NCBI GenBank assembly: GCA_012032575.1
Contig: JAAUSP010000181.1
Location: forward strand, 1 to 12,621
From: Anaerolineales bacterium
GTDB taxonomy: Bacteria > Chloroflexota > Anaerolineae > 4572-78 > J111
DNA: 12,621 bases
Reading direction: 5' to 3'
Part shown: positions 7,264-12,621 of the stretch, piece by piece
How positions within the stretch are numbered: the stretch's first letter is position 1
Layout of the letters: every line of letters begins with the position of its first letter
Program-made: the position numbers and the translations under genes
Notes under the pieces: model-generated
The model's database searches: none
What the model was told of the DNA's origin: nothing
What the model saw: only the letters and a program-made list of their open reading frames with translations

Positions 7264-7320
7264 GATTAGAGATTGGAGATTAGAGATTGGAGATTAGGCA
7301 ATCTCCAATCTCTAATCTCC
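7264..7320. repeat. GATTRGA x4 array with perfect 21-bp inverted repeat
   Basis: Heptamers GATTAGA and GATTGGA alternate for four copies at 7264-7291. The stretches 7275-7295 and 7300-7320 are perfect 21-bp reverse complements with a 4-nt loop. The arms are identical to those at 9796-9846. The TAG stop of lacI (7312-7314) lies within the right arm. It could weaken read-through from lacI into the LLM gene, but there is no T-tract on the minus strand. Confidence 0.92.
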
Positions 7321-8343
7321 CTCCCTCGGCGCGGCCACGGATTTACGCACCACCAGATGATGCGGCAGGGTGAGCGAGTCATTCTCCGGCAGTTCCTTAT
7401 GGCGCAGATTGACGAAGCTCTGCATGCCGGTCGCGCCCAGCTCATACAACGGCAGGGCTATCGTGGTGAGCGACGGGTCCACAAATTGAGCCGTAGCGAT
7501 GTCGTCAATGCCCATCACGCTGATGTCCTGGGGAATGTGACAGCCCGCCTCACGCAGCCCGACCAGGCAGCCAATCGCCATCAAATCATTCGAGGCCAGG
7601 ACCGCCGTCGGTTTGACCGGCAGGGCAGCGATTGTCTGTCCCGCCTGCAAGCCTGACTCATATTTGTAATCGCCGTCAAAAACAAGGTCTGGATTGAAGG
7701 CCAGTCCGTGCGCCGCCAAAGCCGACTTGTACCCGTCGAACCGAAGCTGAGTGGTGGTCAATAATTTCGGGCCGGAAATATAGCCAATCGAGCGATGGCC
7801 CAACTCAATCAGATAATGCATGGCATCCTTGACCACCTGCTCGTTGTCCACCAGCACCGAGAAGGATGAAACCAGATGCTTGGCCAGCGAGACGCAGACC
7901 GCGCCCCGGCTGTAAAAAGCTTCCAGGGATTGATTGACCTTGTGCTGATAGGTCGCGTCGGTCAGGCCGCCGCCGGCAAAGATAACCCCATCCACCCGGT
8001 AGCTGCCCAGCGTATGCAGGTATTGCAGTTCAATTTCCGGCACGCGGTCAGAATTGCAGACGATGACCAGATAGCCGTGCCGGCGGGCCACATCTTCCAC
8101 GCCGCGCACAATCGTGGCAAAGTAGGGGTCCACCGCATCACCGATAATCACCCCGACAATCCGGGTAGCCCGCGTGACCATCGCCTGGGCCAGGGCGCTG
8201 GGCGAAAAGTTCAACGACTCGGCGGCTTCCAGCACCCGCGCCCGCGTCTCTTCGCTCACCGGATGCGCACTGCCGCTCAGCACCCGCGAAACGGTGGTAA
8301 TCGAAACATTGGCTCTTTTGGCGACGTCAACAATGGAGACCAT
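7312..8343 (-). CDS. LacI family transcriptional repressor (343 aa)
   Basis: The product is a DNA-binding repressor with an N-terminal helix-turn-helix (SIVDVAKRANVSITTVSRVLSG, residues 3-24) and a hinge segment at about 46-58. A type I periplasmic-binding-protein-like effector domain follows (RIVGVIIGD, DPYFATIVRGVEDVARRHGY, VLASNDLMAIG, VMGIDDIATAQF). Recognition-helix positions are Ile15, Thr16 and Arg20. The usual hinge A-R-x-L reads AQAM, so the intercalating Leu is Met55. The start matches the family, though its ribosome-binding site is weak. Its own promoter and a perfect palindromic operator lie about 200 bp upstream, so autoregulation and control of the downstream enzyme genes are likely, relieved by a small sugar- or metabolite-like inducer. 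The C-terminus REGD ends at a TAG inside a repeat arm. Confidence 0.95.
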   Translation of the reverse strand: MVSIVDVAKRANVSITTVSRVLSGSAHPVSEETRARVLEAAESLNFSPSALAQAMVTRATRIVGVIIGDAVDPYFATIVRGVEDVARRHGYLVIVCNSDRVPEIELQYLHTLGSYRVDGVIFAGGGLTDATYQHKVNQSLEAFYSRGAVCVSLAKHLVSSFSVLVDNEQVVKDAMHYLIELGHRSIGYISGPKLLTTTQLRFDGYKSALAAHGLAFNPDLVFDGDYKYESGLQAGQTIAALPVKPTAVLASNDLMAIGCLVGLREAGCHIPQDISVMGIDDIATAQFVDPSLTTIALPLYELGATGMQSFVNLRHKELPENDSLTLPHHLVVRKSVAAPREGD

Positions 8344-8372
8344 GCGAGCTCACAGATAGTTTCAAGATTTAG

Positions 8373-8417
8373 GTATTGCGTATTGCGTGTTGCGTGTTGC
8401 GTAAAACACGCAACACG
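8373..8417. repeat. GTRTTGC x4 array with 12-bp inverted repeat
   Basis: Four 7-mers (GTATTGC twice, GTGTTGC twice) fill 8373-8400. Positions 8386-8397 and 8406-8417 are perfect 12-bp reverse complements. It lies in the predicted 5' untranslated region of lacI, about 30 bp before its start codon. The rest of 8418-8539 shows nothing I can identify. Confidence 0.88.
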
Positions 8418-8539
8418 GTTATTGAATAACTCGTAAAAGCAGACACACCAACGGGTTGGCCCCGTACTTCGTCGAGAATTTTGGCGGTGAGGGGGATGGA
8501 GCGAACGATAACTGGAAGAGGCAAACAGTAACAGCTTGC

Positions 8540-8553
8540 GGAAAACGTTTTCC
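8540..8553. promoter_or_regulatory. LacI-family operator, perfect 14-bp palindrome
   Basis: GGAAAACGTTTTCC is a perfect palindrome with central CpG, the form bound by LacI/GalR/CcpA-type repressors. It begins 2 nt downstream of the minus-strand -10 box and covers the expected transcription start of lacI, so bound repressor would block initiation. It also lies 74 bp upstream of the -35 for the divergent LLM gene, which it may influence. Confidence 0.85.
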
Positions 8554-8555
8554 CG

Positions 8556-8584
8556 ATATTAACACAATCAAGTAGCGCTGTCAA
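8556..8584 (-). promoter_or_regulatory. Promoter of lacI and downstream catabolic genes
   Basis: On the minus strand TTGACA (8584-8579) is followed after exactly 17 nt by TAATAT (8561-8556). It is a near-consensus housekeeping promoter directly followed by the operator. The transcript would have an approximately 205-nt leader carrying the heptamer hairpin. Confidence 0.8.
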
Positions 8585-8627
8585 ATAGAGAAATGACCTG
8601 TACGTACCGCTGTACTACTTTAACCGC

Positions 8628-8656
8628 TTGACACCACCGCCAGCCGCGTTTATCAT
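8628..8656 (+). promoter_or_regulatory. Promoter of the divergent LLM oxidoreductase gene
   Basis: TTGACA (8628-8633), a 17-nt spacer and TATCAT (8651-8656) make a near-consensus housekeeping promoter about 58 bp before the ATG at 8714. No operator palindrome overlaps it, so basal expression may be constitutive. Confidence 0.78.
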
Positions 8657-8713
8657 GAAGAGCATCCACAACGCTGCTGCACCCGCCGTTAATGAAAAGA
8701 AAAAAGGAGCATA

Positions 8714-9777
8714 ATGTTTGAACTTGGCGTCTACTCATTTGTCGAGCTAACCCCTGATCCTGTCACCGGAGCGATAATCAGACCGGTCCAGCGCATGGAC
8801 AATCTGCTCGAAACCATCGAACTGGCCGATCAGGTGGGCCTGGACGTTTTCGGTGTGGGCGAGCATCACCGGCCCGACTTCATTTCTTCGGCCCCGCTGG
8901 TTATTTTGGGGGCGGCGGCGGCCCGCACCAAATCTATCCTGCTGTCAACGGCGGTCACGGTGCTCAGTTCGGACGACCCGGTGCGGGTCTTTCAGCAGTT
9001 TGCCACCCTCGATTTACTTTCCCACGGCCGGGCCGAGATCATGGCCGGACGCGGGTCGTTTATTGAGTCGTTTCCGCTGTTTGGCTATGACCTGCATGAT
9101 TACGACAGCCTCTTTGCCGAGAAGCTGGAACTGCTGATGAAACTCCGCCAAACGGAAACCATCACCTGGGCGGGTAAACACCGCCCGGCCCTGAACAACC
9201 TGGGCATCTACCCTCGCCCCTTGCAGGCAAAGCTGCCCATCTGGATAGCCGTCGGCGGCACGCCGGAATCGGTGGTGCGCACCGCTGCGTTGGGCCTGCC
9301 GATGGCCCTGGCCATCATTGGCGGCATGCCCGAACGCTTTGCGCCTTTTTACAAGCTCTACCGGGAGGCGGCGCGCGAGGCCGGACACGATCCGGCCCAA
9401 CTGCCCCTGAGCATCAACTCGCACGGCTTTATCGCCGACACGGTCCAGGAGGCGGTTGACACCTACTACCCCTCGGCGACGGTGATGATGAATAAAATTG
9501 GCCGCGAGCGGGGCTGGCCACCCGCCACCCGCCAGCAACTCGAAGCGGGGCGGCTGCTGCGCGGCTCGGATTTGTGGGCAGCCCGGCTGAAATCATCGAG
9601 AAGATTCTGTTCCAGCACGAAATCTTCGGCCACCAACGGCTGCTGCTGCAACTCGGCGTCGGAACGATTGACCACGCCAAAGTAATGCACGCCATCGAAC
9701 TGCTGGGCACCAGGGTTGCCCCCGTTGTCCGCGAGGAAATTGCCCGGCGAAATTCTTCAGGCAAGAACTCCGGCTAA
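8714..9777 (+). CDS. LLM class flavin-dependent oxidoreductase, second subgroup, single-base frameshift
   Basis: The product is a luciferase-like flavoprotein unlike the LLM enzyme of the operon. Residues 1-285 include [16 protein letters not shown] (41-56), [47 protein letters not shown] (111-131) and [18 protein letters not shown]. The [15 protein letters not shown] block recalls the subgroup of Agrobacterium Atu2307 (structure 2I7G), from memory. The frame is lost between about 9540 and 9573. The continuation [28 protein letters not shown] (from 9571) ends at TAA 9775-9777. Adding one G to the GG at 9568-9569 gives about 354 residues. AAGGAG precedes the ATG, and a strong promoter lies upstream. 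Divergence from lacI suggests, but does not prove, a role in the same metabolism. Confidence 0.9.
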
Positions 9778-9791
9778 CTGTCATGTTGGGA

Positions 9792-9846
9792 GATTGGAGA
9801 TTAGAGATTGGAGATTCAGACTAATAATCTCCAATCTCTAATCTCC
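9792..9846. terminator. GATTRGA-word hairpin between convergent genes, possible bidirectional terminator
   Basis: GATTGGA/GATTAGA heptamers at 9792-9816 are followed by a perfect 21-bp reverse complement (9796-9816 against 9826-9846, 9-nt loop). On the plus strand the stem is followed by CTGTTTT. It separates the plus-strand LLM gene (stop 9777) from the minus-strand M20 gene (stop 9851), where a terminator is expected. The stem is AT-rich and is the same repeat as at 7264-7320, so termination is only a suggestion; as a repeat it is certain. Confidence 0.6.
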
Positions 9847-9850
9847 TGTT

Positions 9851-11173
9851 TTATGCCACCCCACACCAATCCACCAGGGTCAGGGCCAGCACTTTGGTCA
9901 CGTTGAGCAAATCGTCGAGCGGCACAAACTCGGCGGAGGTGTGGGCCTGGGCCAGATCGCCGGGGCCGTAAAGACAGCCGGGAATGCCCCGCCCGGCAAA
10001 CCAGGCCAGGTCGGTCACGGCGACAAAGCCGGAATAGATCGGCTGCCCCACTACAGCCCCGTAAGCCTGCGACAAACTCTGGATGACCGGGTGCTCCACC
10101 GCCGTATTGACCGGCGGAAAGGAGACGCCGGAGATGCCCCACTCGATTTCCGGGGGATGCTCCCGCAGCCAGGGGTCGGCCTGGGCCACACGCTGCAGAT
10201 AATCCTCAAACTCCGCCCGCACGTCCTCGGTCCGTTCGCTGGGCAGGTATTTCAGGCTCAGCAGGGTCGAGCAGTAATCCGGGAAGGTCGAAGGGCTGCC
10301 AATGATCGTCGGCATCCCCTGCGCGCCGCCGCCGGTCCCGCCGAGCACCACCCCAATGTTGATGGTCGTGATCCCTTTGGGCATCAGCGGGTGGACTTTG
10401 TGGACGCCCCAGGTGCGCTCCAACTCCTGCACTGCCGCCAGCAGTTTCAGCATTTTCTCAATGGCATTGACCGCCACGCCCTGTCCCCCGGCGTGAACGG
10501 ACAGATAACGCTTGGCCGTGTGACCGGCCACTCCCCGGACGACCACCCGCAGCCACTCCACTCCCCCTTCGACCGGATGGATGTGGCCGCCGGTCGGCTC
10601 GGTCACAATCACCGCGTCGGCTTTGTAACCCCGTTCCAGGGTTTGCCGCGTCCCCGGCCCGCCGACTTCCTCATCCACCACCGTCTGTACCTGCACGTCG
10701 CCGGCCAGCCGCAGCCCGGCCCGCTGCACCGCCGCCACAGCAGCAATCATGGCCGCGATGCCGCCCTTCATATCGCAGGTGCCCCGGCCCCACATTTTGC
10801 CGTCGTGGATTTCGCCGGCCCAGGGATCGTACGGCCATTGGGCCGGGTCGCCGGCAGGGACCACGTCAATGTGACCGTTGAGAATGAGCGAGCGCCCTCC
10901 GCCGGAGCCGGGCAGCGTGGCGACCACATCGGGCCGTTTGGGGAAAACTTCCCAGGTGTCCACCGCCATGCCCATTCCTTTGAGCCTATCGGCGATAAAA
11001 GCCTGGCACGCCGCTTCCGCCCCCGGCTCGACATTGACCAGATTGGGATTCTCGGTTTTAAAATTGACCATCTCTCGCAAAAACGAGATGGTTTCATCCG
11101 CGCCGCGTTCAACCTCGGCCAGGACAGCCTGGGCTATTTCGGCGGGGATGCCGGTGGTATTTGATTGGGTCAT
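9851..11173 (-). CDS. M20 family metallo-deacylase/peptidase, ArgE/DapE type (440 aa)
   Basis: The product is a cytoplasmic di-zinc amidohydrolase that removes an N-acyl or amide group from an amino acid-like substrate. The metal-site motifs are complete: His101 with Asp103 (NGHIDVVPAGD), Asp134 (GRGTCDMKGG), the general base Glu168 and metal ligand Glu169 (VDEEVGG), Glu192 (VTEPTG) and His411 (AHTSAEFV). The lid or dimerisation domain lies at about 203-325 (VRGVAGHTAKRYLSVHAGG). Length fits the 400-440 residue acetylornithine deacetylase / succinyl-diaminopimelate desuccinylase group. No arginine or lysine biosynthesis genes are nearby, so neither named function is supported. GAGGAGG lies 9 nt before the ATG, with a separate promoter at 11434-11462. 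It is transcribed away from the ABC-F gene's end and convergent with the LLM gene, so it may be functionally independent of the lacI block. Confidence 0.92.
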   Translation of the reverse strand: MTQSNTTGIPAEIAQAVLAEVERGADETISFLREMVNFKTENPNLVNVEPGAEAACQAFIADRLKGMGMAVDTWEVFPKRPDVVATLPGSGGGRSLILNGHIDVVPAGDPAQWPYDPWAGEIHDGKMWGRGTCDMKGGIAAMIAAVAAVQRAGLRLAGDVQVQTVVDEEVGGPGTRQTLERGYKADAVIVTEPTGGHIHPVEGGVEWLRVVVRGVAGHTAKRYLSVHAGGQGVAVNAIEKMLKLLAAVQELERTWGVHKVHPLMPKGITTINIGVVLGGTGGGAQGMPTIIGSPSTFPDYCSTLLSLKYLPSERTEDVRAEFEDYLQRVAQADPWLREHPPEIEWGISGVSFPPVNTAVEHPVIQSLSQAYGAVVGQPIYSGFVAVTDLAWFAGRGIPGCLYGPGDLAQAHTSAEFVPLDDLLNVTKVLALTLVDWCGVA

Positions 11174-11200
11174 GCTTCGGTCCTCCTCGTAAATAAAGAC

Positions 11201-11260
11201 GCGATGAGGCGTGAGGCGCTGAGGCGAAATATTCTTCGCGTCATCGCCTCATCACCTCAT
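11201..11260. repeat. GAGGC-word array with partial reverse complement
   Basis: Words GATGAGGC, GTGAGGC and GCTGAGGC at 11203-11225 are followed by ATCGCCTC and ATCACCTC at 11243-11258. GATGAGGCG (11203-11211) pairs with CGCCTCATC (11245-11253). It is a more degenerate member of the same word-array class, just upstream of the M20 ribosome-binding site. Confidence 0.7.
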
Positions 11261-11376
11261 TTTCATTATCGGTGGCGTACTCAGGCTCGTGAACACTCCT
11301 TAGAAATAGACCCTCTCCCTGGCAGGGAGAGGGGTGGGGGGTGGGTCGTTTTCATCATCGGTGGTGTACCACAGGC
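11260..11376. repeat. Imperfect 27-bp direct repeat flanking a CCCTCTCCCT hairpin
   Basis: TTTTCATTATCGGTGGCGTA begins at 11260 and TTTTCATCATCGGTGGTGTA begins at 11349; similarity continues through a following CAGGC. Between them CCCTCTCCCT-GGC-AGGGAGAGGG (11311-11333) is a perfect 10-bp hairpin, followed by a G-rich run. The 11174-11475 gap holds no gene I can support. Confidence 0.6.
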
Positions 11377-11433
11377 CCATGATGACCTTCGGACAAATAG
11401 CCGGAAATGGATGGGATGAGGTGGAAGAACCGT

Positions 11434-11462
11434 ATTATGCCAAAAGAAAGGGGGTGTGTCAA
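11434..11462 (-). promoter_or_regulatory. Promoter upstream of the M20 deacylase gene
   Basis: On the minus strand TTGACA (11462-11457), a 17-nt spacer and CATAAT (11439-11434, 5 of 6 to TATAAT) lie just after the ABC-F stop codon. The M20 start is about 260 bp downstream, so the leader would contain the repeats at 11201-11376. Confidence 0.6.
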
Positions 11463-11475
11463 AGAAAATTGAATT

Positions 11476-12621
11476 TTATTCGGTGAAATCCAGCAATTCC
11501 CTCACCCGGCCGTGGCGCATCTCCCAGACGTGGGTGGCAATCCGCTGAATGAAAGCCTGGTCGTGGACAACGGTCAGGACCGTACCGGGGAACTGGTTGA
11601 GTGCCTCTTCAAACCGCTCCCGGCTGGGGATGTCGAGGTGATTGACCGGCTCATCCAGCAGCAAAAATTGCAGCCATGGGCGACCAGCACCGCCAGCATC
11701 AGGCGTGCCCGCTCACCGTAGCTGAGGCTGGCGATGGGAAGGAAGGCATTGTCCCCGGCAAAGAGGAAGAAGTGCAGAAAGCTGCGGATTTCGGTCTGGT
11801 CCATCTTGACTGCCTCCGCCCGGATGGTCTCGTAAGGCGTGCTGGCCGGGTCGAGCTGTTCCTGTTCCTGGGCAAAATACCCCAGTTTGACCCCCGCGCC
11901 CAGCCGAATCTGGCCGTTTGTCGGCTCCAATTCGCCGGTGATGAGCCGCAGCAGGGTGGTTTTGCCCTCACCGTTGGGGCCGATGAGGGCCACGCGCTGG
12001 CCGTGGGTGAGCGTTTGGTTGACTTCGGCAAATAACGGCCGTCCGTCGAAGCCCATGCTCACATTTTCCAGGCTCAACACCTGACGCGCCCCGCCGGCAT
12101 CATTGGCGAAATTCAGCTTGAGCTGCCACTGGCGGCCCGGTTTGTCCACCCGGTCTTCGGTCAGCAGCCGTTCCACCCGCTGCTCAAGCTGTTTGGCCCG
12201 CCCGACGGTGGACACACTACGCCCGGCAAAGAAATGTTTGGCAAACTTGTCGTTGTCCCGGTCGGTTTTGCCGCCCCGTTTGAATTTAGCCAGGCCGCGC
12301 AACTGCCGGGCGGCGTTTTGCAGGCGCAGAATTTCGTCATGCTGGTCGCTGTAAGCCTGCCACTGCTGTTCGATTTCGCGGGCCAGGGTGTCGGTGTAGA
12401 AGGTGTAGTTGCCGGGAAAGTCGCGTAGGGTGTGGGTGACAGGGTCGAGCACCAGGGTGCGGGTGGTAGTCGCATCCAGAAAAGCCCGGTCGTGGGAGAC
12501 GATCAGAGCCGCGCCATTGTAACGTTCCAGCCAGCCTTCCAGCCAGAGCAAGGCATCCAAATCCAGGTGATTGGTCGGCTCGTCGAGCAGGAGCAGGCGC
12601 GGCTGCCGGATGAGCAGGCCA
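11476..12621 (-). CDS. ABC-F family ATP-binding protein, 5'-truncated by window edge, single-base frameshift
   Basis: The product is a soluble twin-ATPase protein without membrane segments; ABC-F members act on ribosomes in translation or antibiotic protection. The window begins inside the first ATPase domain, just before its Walker B (LLLLDEPTNHLD) and switch histidine (IVSHDRAF). A charged linker of about 100 residues follows (EIEQQWQAYSDQHDEILRLQ, then KFKRGGKTDRDNDKFAKHF), consistent with the tRNA-contacting arm. The second ATPase domain has Walker A GPNGEGKTT, signature LSYGERARL in place of LSGGE, Walker B LLLDEPVNHLD and VVHDQAF. The frame breaks between GCNF and LLLDEP at an A5 run on the plus strand (11663-11667). 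One more A (T on the coding strand) repairs it. The stop is TAA at 11478-11476. Target and resistance role, if any, cannot be assigned. Confidence 0.92.

Noticed and set aside
8369..8584. Small minus-strand open frame between lacI and its promoter
   Set aside because: It begins at the -35 box itself, has no ribosome-binding site and runs through the heptamer array, so it cannot be translated from that promoter.
11165..11419. Plus-strand open frame between M20 and ABC-F genes
   Set aside because: It consists largely of repeat words and the CCCTCTCCCT hairpin, with no motif or plausible start.
1..12621. tRNA or rRNA genes
   Set aside because: I saw no tRNA- or rRNA-like conserved stretches on reading both strands; a covariance-model scan was not possible.

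Overview
The window reads as a chromosomal segment of a free-living heterotroph with fairly high G+C. My best guess is Chloroflexota (Anaerolineae or Caldilineae-like). That guess rests on the gene content (LLM oxidoreductases, Gfo/Idh/MocA enzymes, a Tat-exported binding protein, a LacI regulator) and on low-complexity repeats in almost every gene gap. No rRNA or other phylogenetic marker is present, so the taxon is inference.

Layout: positions 1-8343 hold eight genes on the minus strand. In order of transcription they are a LacI-family repressor (8343-7312), an LLM flavin oxidoreductase (7247-6258), an isochorismatase-fold cysteine hydrolase (6174-5539), a xylose-isomerase-like TIM-barrel isomerase/epimerase (5329-4452, frameshifted), a DapA-family aldolase/lyase (4397-3467, frameshifted), two Gfo/Idh/MocA dehydrogenases (3193-2192 and 2104-1049) and a Tat-exported Leu/Ile/Val-type ABC substrate-binding protein that runs off the left edge (890-1). 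A second LLM oxidoreductase (8714-9777, frameshifted) is divergent from the lacI gene. An M20 ArgE/DapE-type deacylase (11173-9851) converges on it. An ABC-F ATPase (12621-11476, partial and frameshifted) lies at the right edge.

Control: the 8344-8713 gap holds a minus-strand promoter (TTGACA, 17 nt, TAATAT) followed 2 nt later by a perfect 14-bp palindrome with central CG, a textbook LacI-family operator. The divergent LLM gene has its own promoter (TTGACA, 17 nt, TATCAT). The dehydrogenase/binding-protein part appears to have another promoter (TTGACA, 18 nt, TATATT), with an inverted repeat over its -10. The M20 gene has TTGACA, 17 nt, CATAAT. I read the left block as a repressor-controlled uptake and catabolic regulon for an unidentified small molecule. 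An oxygenase-type flavoprotein next to an isochorismatase-fold hydrolase recalls the RutA/RutB logic of pyrimidine ring cleavage. The isomerase, aldolase and dehydrogenases look like sugar or sugar-acid chemistry. The substrate is not deducible here.

The most unusual structure is between the genes. Most gaps carry a short array (usually three to four copies) of a 7- or 8-nt word, the word differing from gap to gap, followed by its reverse complement or by an array of a second word. Some of these arrays run into genes and supply the stop codons of at least three of them. Separately, four genes each carry one single-base frameshift. All four can be repaired by changing a homopolymer length by one, so sequencing error is more likely than true gene decay.
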